A stretch of DNA of 10,022 nt from Comamonadaceae bacterium (lineage in GTDB: Bacteria > Pseudomonadota > Gammaproteobacteria > Burkholderiales > Burkholderiaceae_C): the NCBI GenBank assembly GCA_947454585.1, contig CANGML010000040.1, forward strand, positions 1-10,022, read 5' to 3'. Below the pieces are notes generated by a model, which ran no database searches, was not told where the DNA came from, and saw only the letters and a program-made list of their open reading frames with translations. Shown here one piece after another: positions 1 through 6,725 of the stretch (positions within the stretch are counted from its first letter, which is position 1; the number at the start of each line of letters is the position of its first letter). The translations under genes were made by a program, and so were the position numbers.

Positions 1-617
1 CCCCGATCGAGAATGCGGCGCAGGACTACCTGATTTGCCTCGACGGCGTCTACCCGCATGCCGACTACGTGACGGTCAACATCTCCAGCCCCAACACCAA
101 AAACTTGCGCGAGTTGCAAAGCGATGAGGCGCTGGACGCCCTCATTGGCACACTGGCCAAACGCCGCGCTGCTCTGGCTCAGCAGCACAACAAGCAAGTG
201 CCTGTCTTCATCAAAATCGCGCCTGATTTAGAGAGCGACCAAATCGCTGTGATTGCCGCCACCTTGAAGCGGCACTGCGTGCAGGACGGCACGCCTGCAT
301 CAGAAAGTCTATGGGGCGTGATCGCCACCAACACCACCATCGCCCGTGATGCCGTGCAAGGCATGACGCGTGCCGACGAAGCAGGTGGTCTCTCGGGTGC
401 CCCGGTGTTCGAGAAAAGCAATGCTGTGATTCGCCAACTGCGTGCGGCCATGGGGCCCAACTTTCCGATCATTGGGGTGGGTGGTATTTTGAGTGGCGCC
501 GATGCGGTGGCCAAAATTCAGGCGGGCGCAGATGTGGTGCAGATTTACACCGGCCTCATTTACAAAGGCCCTGCGCTGGTCAAAGAGGCGGCCCAAGCTA
601 TTCGGGATCAGGCTTAA
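1..617 (+). CDS. pyrD: Dihydroorotate dehydrogenase (quinone), class 2, 3' part
   Basis: Oxidises dihydroorotate to orotate with FMN and the quinone pool, the fourth step of pyrimidine synthesis; class 2 enzymes sit on the inner face of the cytoplasmic membrane. The reading frame is open from base 3, so the N-terminus (membrane-binding helices and first FMN contacts) lies outside the window; 204 residues plus TAA are present. Visible family motifs, in order: VNISSPNT, which carries the substrate-binding Asn residues and the Ser that is the class 2 catalytic base; FIKIAPDL with the FMN-contacting Lys; IATNTT; GGLSGAP; and the C-terminal phosphate-binding stretch GVGGILSG...[16 protein letters not shown]. 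The Ser rather than Cys in the first motif, plus the SGAP segment, supports class 2. A GTG at base 69 is internal, not a start. The gene converges on the NlpC gene with 10 nt between stops and no obvious terminator. Confidence 0.97.
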   Translation, partial: PIENAAQDYLICLDGVYPHADYVTVNISSPNTKNLRELQSDEALDALIGTLAKRRAALAQQHNKQVPVFIKIAPDLESDQIAVIAATLKRHCVQDGTPASESLWGVIATNTTIARDAVQGMTRADEAGGLSGAPVFEKSNAVIRQLRAAMGPNFPIIGVGGILSGADAVAKIQAGADVVQIYTGLIYKGPALVKEAAQAIRDQA

Positions 618-627
618 ACAGGCGGCT

Positions 628-1119
628 TCAAGCAAAAAGGGTGCGATAACCCTCAAAGCGCTTTGACCAATACGCATGGCTCAAACGCTCGGTTTTGACG
701 CCGGTTCGCTCGTTGGCGGCATGGACAAATTTGCCCTCGCCAATGTAAATACCCACATGTGAAAACGATGGCCCGAGCGTATTGAAAAACACCAAATCGC
801 CCGGATGCGCTTGCGACGCGTCAATCGCGCGCGTGGTCTGCGCCATTTGCGCGGCACTGCCCTTCAAAGCAATACCCGCCGACTCTCGATAGACAAAGGT
901 CACCAGCCCTGAACAATCGAACCCCGTGTGAAGTTTTTTGCCCCCATAGGTGTAGCCACGGTCCAACATGGCCACGGCTTGCATGACGATGTCTTGTCGT
1001 TTGGCTGGGTTGTTGGGGTAGCTTGATGATGTGGACGAAGGGGCGTTTTTTTTATCAACCGTCGAACACGCATACAAAAACGGCATCAAATACCAACTCA
1101 AAAACACACGTTTGTTCAT
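628..1119 (-). CDS. NlpC/P60 (C40) family lipoprotein peptidase
   Basis: 163-residue exported cysteine peptidase of the NlpC/P60 family, which typically cuts gamma-D-Glu-diaminopimelate or related bonds in peptidoglycan stem peptides. The N-terminus is a short lipoprotein signal: a hydrophobic stretch ending FLYAC with the lipidated Cys at residue 18, followed by a Ser/Pro/Asn-rich linker to about residue 40. The single catalytic domain has FDCSGLV with nucleophile Cys69, SHVGIYIG with His121, and FVHAAN with His133 as third polar residue. Length and architecture match the many small C40 lipoproteins of Burkholderiales. It starts 9 nt after the stop of the FAD oxidoreductase gene on the same strand, so it is probably the second gene of a two-gene transcript; its Shine-Dalgarno is weak, which fits translational coupling. 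The exact bond cleaved is not known. No hairpin terminator was seen after its stop. Confidence 0.93.
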   Translation of the reverse strand: MNKRVFLSWYLMPFLYACSTVDKKNAPSSTSSSYPNNPAKRQDIVMQAVAMLDRGYTYGGKKLHTGFDCSGLVTFVYRESAGIALKGSAAQMAQTTRAIDASQAHPGDLVFFNTLGPSFSHVGIYIGEGKFVHAANERTGVKTERLSHAYWSKRFEGYRTLFA

Positions 1120-1128
1120 GGCCCGATC

Positions 1129-2238
1129 TTATTTCAGGGCTTGCACCACCGCCTCACCGATTGCCAGCGCGCTGGTCAAACCCGGGGACTCCATGCCAAA
1201 CAAATTCACCAAGCCCCGGACCCCATGCACAGCAGGCCCTTGGATACAAAAATCGGCTGCCCTGTCATTCGGTCCTGAAATTTTGGGGCGAATACCGGCG
1301 TAACCCGGCAGCAAAGCACCATCCGCCAAGGCTGGCCAATACTTGCGCACCTCGTGGTAGAAAACTTGTTCATGCGCAGAGGAGACCACCAAATCATCAG
1401 GGCCATCCACCCATTGCACATCGGGGCCAAATTTGGCTTGCCCCCCTAAATCTAAAGTCAGATGCACACCCAACCCAGCCGCTTCTGGAACGGGATAAAT
1501 CAACCGGGAGAAAGGTGATTTGCCAGACAGCGTGAAGTAATTGCCTTTGGCGAAAAAGGCTTTGGGCACATGGTGCGCGAACAAACCCTCAAACTTTTGA
1601 GCCAACCAGGGCGCGGTCAACCCCGCCGCATTCACCACGGTTGACGCGAGCAACTCGGAGCCATCCACCATATGCAACACAATGCCATCGTCGCGACAGG
1701 TGGCTGAGGCCACGGGCGAATTCAAAGCCACGATTCCACCAGCATTTTCAAAATCGCCCTGCAAAGCCAGCATCAACCCATGGCTATCCACAATCCCCGT
1801 GCTGGGCGAGTGCAAGGCGCCCACACAAGACAGCTGCGGCTCCATCAGCTGAGCTTGCTGCGCCGTGAGCATCACGACATCGGTCACGCCGTTGGCATGG
1901 GCTTTTTCTAAAATACCCTCGAGTGCTGCAAGTTGGCTCACGTGGGTAGCCACGATCAATTTGCCGCAACGCTGGTGAGACACACCGCGCGCTTGGGCAT
2001 AGTGGTAGAGCATCTCGCGACCTTGCACACACAACTGCGCTTTGAGCGAGCCCTGCGGGTAATAAATACCCGCATGAATCACTTCGCTGTTGCGTGAACT
2101 GGTCCCTGTGCCAATCGCATCGGTCGACTCTAAAACCAACCAATCGCGCGAACTGGTAGGGGCATCTTGCATCAATGCACGCGCGACCGCCAAACCCACC
2201 ACACCCGCACCAATCACCACACCATCAACTTTATCCAC
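1129..2238 (-). CDS. FAD-dependent oxidoreductase, L-2-hydroxyglutarate oxidase (LhgO/L2HGDH)-like
   Basis: 369-residue flavoprotein of the DAO superfamily. The N-terminal dinucleotide fold is clear: [13 protein letters not shown] with GxGxxG at residues 10-15, and an acidic residue (LVLES) ending beta-2. [18 protein letters not shown] (about 43-60) is the typical L-2-hydroxyglutarate dehydrogenase signature around the flavin. VVNAAGL (about 211-217), GIRPKISG (about 315-322) and the C-terminal [18 protein letters not shown] complete the FAD site. Family members oxidise L-2-hydroxyglutarate to 2-oxoglutarate, feeding electrons to oxygen or quinone; related proteins use other 2-hydroxyacids or amines, so substrate is inferred only from the family. 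The start is GTG, chosen because AGGAG (2246-2250, complement) lies 7 nt upstream and the family's N-terminal beta strand begins immediately. It is the first gene of a probable pair with the NlpC lipoprotein; no functional link between them is evident. Confidence 0.9.
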   Translation of the reverse strand: MDKVDGVVIGAGVVGLAVARALMQDAPTSSRDWLVLESTDAIGTGTSSRNSEVIHAGIYYPQGSLKAQLCVQGREMLYHYAQARGVSHQRCGKLIVATHVSQLAALEGILEKAHANGVTDVVMLTAQQAQLMEPQLSCVGALHSPSTGIVDSHGLMLALQGDFENAGGIVALNSPVASATCRDDGIVLHMVDGSELLASTVVNAAGLTAPWLAQKFEGLFAHHVPKAFFAKGNYFTLSGKSPFSRLIYPVPEAAGLGVHLTLDLGGQAKFGPDVQWVDGPDDLVVSSAHEQVFYHEVRKYWPALADGALLPGYAGIRPKISGPNDRAADFCIQGPAVHGVRGLVNLFGMESPGLTSALAIGEAVVQALK

Positions 2239-2263
2239 CCCGAAGCTCCTGCGTTAAAAGGTC

Positions 2264-2292
2264 CACATCCTAATGCCAGAACCTGGTGTCAA
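2264..2292 (-). promoter_or_regulatory. Weak candidate promoter for the FAD oxidoreductase gene
   Basis: A perfect minus-strand TTGACA (complement of 2287-2292) lies between the phasin terminator and the GTG start at 2238. Seventeen bases downstream the hexamer is GATGTG, a poor -10; the better TAGGAT is only 14 bases away. Placement between a terminator and an operon start makes a promoter likely here, but the -10 is not resolved. Confidence 0.25.
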
Positions 2293-2301
2293 GGCGCCAT
2301 G

Positions 2302-2324
2302 AAAAACGGCCCCCGAAGGAGCCG
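2302..2324 (-). terminator. Rho-independent terminator of the phasin gene
   Basis: Read on the minus strand, CGGCTCC, loop TTCG, GGGGCCG forms a 7-bp stem (one G-T pair) closed by the very stable C(UUCG)G tetraloop, followed directly by five T. It begins 28 nt after the phasin stop codon and isolates that gene from the downstream FAD oxidoreductase unit. Confidence 0.88.
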
Positions 2325-2352
2325 CTCAAAGATTTCAAACAATCTTGAAAAA

Positions 2353-2898
2353 TTAACGCTTCTTAGACGATGTCTTGCCGGCGTTCAAGGCTGTTTCAGT
2401 GATGTTTTTGAAGTTGGCTTCAGCCACGTCAGTGGCTTGCTTGACCGCTTTTTGGACGGACTCCAGGGCGTTGTTACCCGCAGAAACAGCAGTCTTGAAG
2501 GCAGCAACCGCAGTTTCAGAACCGGCAGGAGCGTTCTGGGCCGCATTGTCTACCAGCGCGTTGAACGCTTTTTGTGCGTCAGCAAATTGCGATTCCAAAT
2601 GACCTTGGAAGTGCGAACCTGTGCCAGTGGCGATGTCCGCCAAGTGACGGTTGTAGGCCGCTGCTTTTTCAGCCAAAGGTTGGAACAAGCTGGCTTGGAA
2701 GGCCAACAACTCTTGCGCGTCTTTCACGCTCAAAGCGGCGTGGGTTTGCTTTTGTGAATCAGCCAGGGTGCTTTTCGCAGCAGCCAAGTTCAGCTCGATG
2801 AGTTGTTCCACGCCAGAAAATGCCTTGTTGGTCAAACCAACCAAGGTTTCCAGATTGGCTTTGTTTGCGGCGAGCACTTGTTCAGGTGTTAAAGTCAT
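2353..2898 (-). CDS. phaP: Phasin family protein (PHA granule-associated)
   Basis: 181-residue phasin, a small amphipathic helical protein that coats polyhydroxyalkanoate granules, limiting their coalescence and influencing size and number. The sequence is the typical phasin pattern: an N-terminal [16 protein letters not shown] segment, then [16 protein letters not shown] (about residues 32-47), long Ala/Gln/Glu-rich helices with heptad-like spacing, a less conserved Ala/Gly-rich middle and a basic Lys/Arg tail. There is no signal peptide, no transmembrane segment and no Cys, as expected. Length is usual for the family (about 180-190). The ATG is preceded by GGAGA (2905-2909, complement) at 6-nt spacing. 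It appears monocistronic: a strong terminator follows and about 176 nt of non-coding sequence precedes it, containing an inverted repeat that may be a PhaR operator. No PHA synthase or depolymerase gene is in the window, so actual PHA production is inferred, not seen. Confidence 0.93.
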   Translation of the reverse strand: MTLTPEQVLAANKANLETLVGLTNKAFSGVEQLIELNLAAAKSTLADSQKQTHAALSVKDAQELLAFQASLFQPLAEKAAAYNRHLADIATGTGSHFQGHLESQFADAQKAFNALVDNAAQNAPAGSETAVAAFKTAVSAGNNALESVQKAVKQATDVAEANFKNITETALNAGKTSSKKR

Positions 2899-2961
2899 TT
2901 CAAATCTCCAAATGTTAAGTAGGGTGTCAAACTGCTTTAAACCTGCCGGATCGCCAAGTTA

Positions 2962-2976
2962 TGTTGCAGTGCAGCA
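2962..2976. promoter_or_regulatory. TGC-rich inverted repeat, candidate PhaR operator upstream of phasin
   Basis: TGTTGCAGTGCAGCA is a 7-1-7 inverted repeat with one mismatch, 63 nt upstream of the phasin ATG. PhaR, the phasin repressor in PHA-accumulating proteobacteria, is known to bind TGC/GCA-rich dyads in phasin promoters. A minus-strand TAAAAT (complement of 2985-2990) would place transcription start at about 2978, at the edge of the repeat, which suits repression. No good -35 is seen upstream of it. The role is inferred from position and symmetry. Confidence 0.5.
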
Positions 2977-3074
2977 TGAGGCTTATTTTAAGGACAAGAA
3001 ACAGCTCAGCGGGGCTTTTGCACTGAAATGGCGCACTTTTAGAGACGGTAGACTAAATTCTGTGAGGGGCGATG

Positions 3075-3635
3075 CTATTCAACGCCATGCGACCAGTGGC
3101 TTTGCCATTCTGATTTGTACCGCTTTGCCAATTCATCTGACTTCAAAACCAAAAAATTCTCAGCATTACGGGTTTCAGCAGAGTTGGTGAAGTTGAAGCT
3201 TCCCGTGATCACCACTGACTCGTCAATCACCATCACCTTGTTGTGCGCGATGGCATGTTTGCCATCGTGGCGAATGTCAATTTGTGCTTGCGTCAAAACG
3301 TCGATCACATATCGGTTGGTTTTTTCACTTTTTTTATCCAACAACACGCGCACCTTGACCCCCCGTTGATGGGCTCGCACCAAGGCCTGTGCAATCGCGT
3401 TGTGCGTGAAACCATAGGCTTGCACCAGCACCTCGCGTTGGCTGGCATCAATGGTTTGAACAATGGCGCTGGCAGCACCTGTTGGCGGTGTGAAATAAAC
3501 CCCTAGTACTTCAGCATGGATGCCATTCACCGGCACAGGCGCGCGCGACGTTGAAGCGTTTCCTGTCAACGCAGGCGTGATCACATACACCAGGACGGTC
3601 AAGGCCAAAGCAAGCCAAGAAGCAATTTTTTTCAT
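3075..3635 (-). CDS. Phospholipase D-like protein with single HKD motif, exported (Nuc-type nuclease family)
   Basis: 186-residue protein of the PLD superfamily. It carries one complete HKD motif, HNKVMVID...GSFNFT, with His121, Lys123, Asp128 and Gly135 in the HxKx4Dx6G spacing. Single-motif members such as the Nuc endonuclease of Salmonella plasmid pKM101 act as homodimers, each subunit giving one half of the active site, and cut DNA phosphodiesters without metal. The N-terminus MKKIASWLALALTVLVYVIT is a signal peptide or membrane anchor, so the domain should face the periplasm. The preceding segment (QREVLVQAYGFTHNAIAQAL, RGVKVRVLLDKKSEK) is the normal N-terminal half of a Nuc-like domain. 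ATG at 3635 is preferred over an in-frame TTG at 3656 because it gives a clean Lys-Lys signal peptide; neither has a strong ribosome site. It is divergent from the MFS gene across a palindrome. A nuclease is most likely; a phosphatidyltransferase or lipase role cannot be excluded. Confidence 0.88.
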   Translation of the reverse strand: MKKIASWLALALTVLVYVITPALTGNASTSRAPVPVNGIHAEVLGVYFTPPTGAASAIVQTIDASQREVLVQAYGFTHNAIAQALVRAHQRGVKVRVLLDKKSEKTNRYVIDVLTQAQIDIRHDGKHAIAHNKVMVIDESVVITGSFNFTNSAETRNAENFLVLKSDELAKRYKSEWQSHWSHGVE

Positions 3636-3683
3636 AGTGCCAATGCTAAACCGCAAAAGTCACCTGTATTACTTTTATGGTTT

Positions 3684-3703
3684 ATTTGTCAAATTTGACA
3701 AAT
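3684..3703. promoter_or_regulatory. Perfect 20-bp palindrome in the divergent PLD/MFS promoter region
   Basis: ATTTGTCAAATTTGACAAAT is identical to its own reverse complement and lies in the 93-nt gap between divergent starts (3635 minus, 3729 plus), about 48 nt upstream of one and 25 nt upstream of the other. The arms read TTGACA outward on both strands, so they could double as -35 boxes; on the minus strand TAATAC follows at 15-bp spacing, while no convincing plus-strand -10 is seen. The symmetry suggests an operator for a dimeric repressor. The regulator is not in the window and is unidentified. Confidence 0.6.
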
Positions 3704-3728
3704 TCATGCGTAGTAAAGTGGGTAGGCT

Positions 3729-4949
3729 TTGAAGTCAAACTTACCCCCCTCCTCACACGCGCTATCGCCTACGACTCGTCGGGCGATTTTTTTGCTGTCA
3801 CTGGCGACTTTCTCCAGCATGGCGTTGCAGCGGATATGCGACCCGATGCTGCCGGATTTGTCACGCTTTTTTCAGGCGCCGATCAGTGAGGTATCCAAGG
3901 TCATCTCCTTCTTTGCCATTACCTATGGCCTGATGCAACTGCTGTACGGTCCTGTGGGGGATCGGTTTGGCAAGTTCCGCGTGGTCATGCTCGCCTGTGT
4001 GGGCTGTAGTGTTGGCGCTGCGTTGTCCGCCCTCAGCAGTGATCTTGATTTTTTAGTCGCAGCGCGTGTGGTCACGGCTTTAGCGGCGGCAGCCATCATT
4101 CCTCTCTCACTCGCTTGGGTCGGCGATGTGGTTCATTACGAGCAACGGCAAGAAACCCTCGCTCGCGTTGGCCTGGGCACCATGCTGGGCATCAGCGCTG
4201 GGCAAGTATTTGGCGGCTTGTTGACTGACACCTTGGGTTGGCGATGGGCATTTGCACTCATGGCTGCCACTTTCACAATGGTCAGCTGGATGATGTGGCG
4301 ACACCATCACCTGCTCAATCCAGCGATCCCCAAGTCACATGAAGCAACAGGTTTCTTTAGACAACTGAGGCAAATTGCCCATGACGCTTGGGCACGCACT
4401 TTTCTCAGCATCACCTTGGTAGAGGGCGCGACCGTGTTTGGCGCTCTGGCCGTGACCGCCGCTCACTTGCACCAAGTGCACGGCATTTCACTGACCCTCG
4501 CCGGCGTGACCACGGGACTTTTTGGACTTGGCGGCATGGCCTACATGGCCACAGCCAAGTTCACCATTCGGCGATTTGGAGAGGTGGGATTGGCGCGTTA
4601 CGGCGGCTTCAACTTTGGGGTCGCATTTTTGGTGATTGCTTTTTCACCATGGTGGCAACTCGCCCTACCCTCGTGCTTTGTGGCAGGTTTTGGCTTTGCC
4701 ATGTTTCACAACACCATGCAAGCCAAAGCCACACAAATGGTCCCCACAGCGCGCGGGACCGGCGTGACCCTGTTTGCAGGCTTCTTGTTCCTTGGTCAAT
4801 CGCTGGGCGTGGTGATCTTGGCCAAACTGTATAGCGACTTCGACTCCCGCTTTATTTTGGGCATCGATGCTGTCGTGGTAACCCTGTTGGCTTTATTTTT
4901 GTCCCATGCCATTGCCAAACGTAACGCCACCCAAGCCGACCACGCTTAA
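3729..4949 (+). CDS. MFS transporter, 12 transmembrane segments
   Basis: 406-residue inner-membrane transporter of the major facilitator superfamily, DHA1-like half-repeat layout. The first segment (about residues 18-36) runs into RICDPMLPDLSRFF, a pattern common in Burkholderiales MFS proteins. Motif A, GPVGDRFGKFR (residues 74-84), sits in the loop between segments 2 and 3. Six hydrophobic stretches follow to about residue 190, a basic/His-rich central cytoplasmic loop covers about 190-220, and six more segments end near residue 393 before a short polar tail. These features support a drug or metabolite exporter; the substrate cannot be told from sequence. TTG at 3729 is the start: an in-frame TAG lies two codons upstream and the next Met (residue 31) would remove most of segment 1. 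The ribosome site is weak. The stop is one base before the ATG of the exonuclease gene. The divergent palindrome at 3684-3703 probably contributes to regulation. Confidence 0.92.
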   Translation: MKSNLPPSSHALSPTTRRAIFLLSLATFSSMALQRICDPMLPDLSRFFQAPISEVSKVISFFAITYGLMQLLYGPVGDRFGKFRVVMLACVGCSVGAALSALSSDLDFLVAARVVTALAAAAIIPLSLAWVGDVVHYEQRQETLARVGLGTMLGISAGQVFGGLLTDTLGWRWAFALMAATFTMVSWMMWRHHHLLNPAIPKSHEATGFFRQLRQIAHDAWARTFLSITLVEGATVFGALAVTAAHLHQVHGISLTLAGVTTGLFGLGGMAYMATAKFTIRRFGEVGLARYGGFNFGVAFLVIAFSPWWQLALPSCFVAGFGFAMFHNTMQAKATQMVPTARGTGVTLFAGFLFLGQSLGVVILAKLYSDFDSRFILGIDAVVVTLLALFLSHAIAKRNATQADHA

Positions 4950-4950
4950 C

Positions 4951-5871
4951 ATGGCGCCCATGACTCAAGACATCGAACAACTCGCCCAACAACTCGAACA
5001 GCATCCCGACTACCGCGTGCTACGCCGGCTCGTGCCCGGCCGTGTGTTCAACACCCCCACCCCTGGGCAAAAACTCAGCAAAGGCGTTGTGCTAGACACC
5101 GAAACCACCGGGTTTGACGTAGCCAATGACCGTGTCATTGAGTTGGGCATGTTGTCCTTCGAATTCGACCCGACCACTGGCGTGATCTACCGTGTGACGG
5201 ATGTGTTGGACGAGCTGGAAGACCCCGGTTTCCCTATCCCTCCTGCCACCACAGCAGTGCATCACATCACCGATGAGATGGTTCAAGGCCAGCGCATTGA
5301 CGATGCCCGCGTGTTGGATTTTTTAAAAAATGTCGAGGTGGTCATTGCCCACAATGCAGCCTTCGACCGTCCGTTTGTAGAAGCCCGGTGGCCTTTGTTT
5401 GAGCAACTCAATTGGGCCTGCAGCATCAAAGACATTGACTGGCGCGAAGAAGGTTTTGGCTCAGCCAAGCTGGAATATTTGTTGAGCACCCAAGGCTACT
5501 TTTACGAGGCCCACCGCGCCGAAGCAGATTGCTGGGCCTTGCTGGAGTTGCTCAACCTCGTCTTACCGCAAAGCCAACAGACGGCCTTGCTTGCCGTCTT
5601 GCTGACTTTGAACAAGCCCCAGCAAAAGGTCTACGCCCTGAACTCTCCCTTTGAGACCAAAGACAAACTCAAAACACGCAACTACCGTTGGTCAGCTGAG
5701 CTACGTTGCTGGAGTCGCGTGGTGGCAGGGGATACCGAAATGCAGCAAGAGCTGGAGTGGCTCAAACACCATGTCTATGCAGGGCGTTCTGCACGTATTG
5801 AGCTCGAGACCACGGGCGGCAAGGTGCGTTATTCCAACCGCGTGGGGCACAAACAAGTGGTCACGCTTTAA
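4951..5871 (+). CDS. 3'-5' exonuclease, DnaQ-like DEDDh family, with C-terminal extension
   Basis: 306-residue protein of the DNA polymerase III epsilon-like DEDDh exonuclease superfamily, removing nucleotides from 3' ends with two metal ions. All five acidic/His positions are visible: Asp49 and Glu51 in VLDTETTGFD, Asp139 in IAHNAAFDRPF, and His188 and Asp193 in AHRAEAD. HHITDEMV near residue 104 is the usual substrate-side motif. Residues 1-45 form a short N-terminal helical region. After residue 215 comes an extension of about 90 residues with PFETKD...YRWSAELRCW, which resembles a small DUF5710-type domain. This is not the replicative epsilon subunit, which has a different C-terminal polymerase-binding tail; it resembles the separate epsilon-like exonucleases common in beta- and alphaproteobacteria, with a likely DNA repair or turnover role. 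ATG 4951 follows the MFS stop (4947-4949) by one base; ATG 4960 is equally possible, and an in-frame ATG at 4906 would overlap MFS coding sequence. Confidence 0.9.
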   Translation: MAPMTQDIEQLAQQLEQHPDYRVLRRLVPGRVFNTPTPGQKLSKGVVLDTETTGFDVANDRVIELGMLSFEFDPTTGVIYRVTDVLDELEDPGFPIPPATTAVHHITDEMVQGQRIDDARVLDFLKNVEVVIAHNAAFDRPFVEARWPLFEQLNWACSIKDIDWREEGFGSAKLEYLLSTQGYFYEAHRAEADCWALLELLNLVLPQSQQTALLAVLLTLNKPQQKVYALNSPFETKDKLKTRNYRWSAELRCWSRVVAGDTEMQQELEWLKHHVYAGRSARIELETTGGKVRYSNRVGHKQVVTL

Positions 5872-5893
5872 CCCCCTACCCCGATACACAACA

Positions 5894-5917
5894 AAAAGCC
5901 GGGCTAGCCCGGCTTTT
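5894..5917. terminator. Bidirectional rho-independent terminator
   Basis: AAAAGCCGGGCT and its exact complement meet without a spacer, a perfect 24-bp palindrome; in RNA the central CTAG would form the loop, leaving a GC-rich stem. A/T tracts on both sides give a U-run in either direction. It ends both the exonuclease gene (stop at 5871, plus) and the glycine-rich protein gene (stop at 5923, minus). Confidence 0.93.
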
Positions 5918-5922
5918 GTGTT

Positions 5923-6279
5923 TTAGTAGCTCACAGGCTGCCAAGGCACTTGGCAAGTCGGCACATTCGGGTAGTACTGCTGCGAGGTAGGGCAAAAGTA
6001 CGCTATGCGGCTTGGTGGCAAATATTGCTGTTGCACCACCACTTGCGCCGGCATGGCATAGCTCGGGGTGCTAGCGGCATAAATAGCGCCACCGACGATA
6101 GCAGCGCCCAGTACAGGAGCCACCCAGTTGTTTCCCCAACCCCCGCGGTAACCATGACCACCATGATGGCCGCCATACCCGGCGTACCCACCACCGCCAT
6201 GGCCAAACCCATGTGCTTGTGCTGGCATAGCCAACACAGCAGGCAACAAGCACGCGATAAGTAGAGATAAGCGTTTCAT
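5923..6279 (-). CDS. Glycine/histidine-rich exported protein with glycine-zipper-like segment (paralogue 1)
   Basis: 118-residue exported protein of unknown function. A signal peptide (MKRLSLLIACLLPAVLAMPAQA) probably ends after residue 22. Next is a Gly/His/Tyr-rich stretch (23-50), then a small-residue hydrophobic segment LGAAIVGGAIYAAS (57-70) like glycine-zipper membrane segments, then a Gln/Pro-rich linker. The C-terminal motif AYFCPTSQQYYPNVPTCQVPW (93-113) has two Cys 13 residues apart that could form a disulfide. This Cys/Tyr/Trp tail pattern occurs in many small envelope proteins of Burkholderiales with no assigned role; an outer-membrane or periplasmic location is inferred. The ATG at 6279 is preferred over a longer open frame because it begins the signal peptide. 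It lies 65 nt downstream of the MAPEG gene and shares sequence, layout and leader bases with the protein encoded at 6722-7090. The perfect terminator at 5894-5917 closes the run. Confidence 0.85.
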   Translation of the reverse strand: MKRLSLLIACLLPAVLAMPAQAHGFGHGGGGYAGYGGHHGGHGYRGGWGNNWVAPVLGAAIVGGAIYAASTPSYAMPAQVVVQQQYLPPSRIAYFCPTSQQYYPNVPTCQVPWQPVSY

Positions 6280-6344
6280 GGAGAACTCACTTTTAAACAA
6301 GGTAGGACTACAACGCCTGGGCATTCAAAACGGATGACAGCCTT

Positions 6345-6725
6345 TTAAAGACCCAAGGCTGCTGCAAACAACCCCACCACGCTCAGCAACCCCACCAACC
6401 AGCACCAAGAACGCAAACTGGCCTTGTCGGTCACATAACAAACAACAAAGCCCAAACGCGCTGCCACAAACACCATGGCGTACAAATCAACGCGATGTGC
6501 ATCAACCTGGGCCAACGTGGCGATGATCACGCCCGCAGCAAACAATGGAAAAGCCTCAAAACTATTGGCCTGTGCAGCATTGGCACGGGCACGAAAACCC
6601 GTTTGCTGTGCCAACCATTGGCGGGGGTTGTTGTTATCGAATCGATGAAATCCCCATTTGGCAACGATGGCACAGACATAAGGCAACAAGCCCGCAATCA
6701 AGACGCACAAAAAAGCTTGGTTCAT
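6345..6725 (-). CDS. MAPEG family integral membrane protein
   Basis: 126-residue inner-membrane protein with four hydrophobic segments (about residues 3-24, 58-74, 79-97, 106-126). The loop after the first carries FRARANAAQANSFEAFP (44-60), the MAPEG signature with conserved Arg45/Arg47, Asn54, Glu57 and Pro60. Eukaryotic MAPEG members are glutathione-dependent transferases or leukotriene synthases; this short bacterial group (COG3686 type) has no settled function, so a glutathione role is only a possibility. The ATG at 6725 overlaps the stop of the upstream glycine-rich gene as ATGA, a strong sign of translational coupling; a longer frame beginning with TTG at 6743 is less likely. It lies between the two paralogous exported proteins, on the same strand. 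Confidence 0.9.
   Translation of the reverse strand: MNQAFLCVLIAGLLPYVCAIVAKWGFHRFDNNNPRQWLAQQTGFRARANAAQANSFEAFPLFAAGVIIATLAQVDAHRVDLYAMVFVAARLGFVVCYVTDKASLRSWCWLVGLLSVVGLFAAALGL

Noticed and set aside
1023..1535. 170-residue plus-strand open frame
   Set aside because: Lies antisense to the NlpC gene start and the FAD oxidoreductase; composition is Pro/His/Arg-rich shadow coding with no motif, while the minus-strand genes have full family signatures.
2167..2757. 196-residue plus-strand open frame across the phasin terminator
   Set aside because: It runs through the phasin gene and its terminator hairpin on the opposite strand, has no recognisable domain and no ribosome site; the phasin call explains the region.
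2768..3190. 140-residue plus-strand open frame spanning the phasin leader
   Set aside because: Antisense to the phasin start, its promoter region and the end of the PLD gene; no motif and no start signal. The 2899-3074 gap appears regulatory only.
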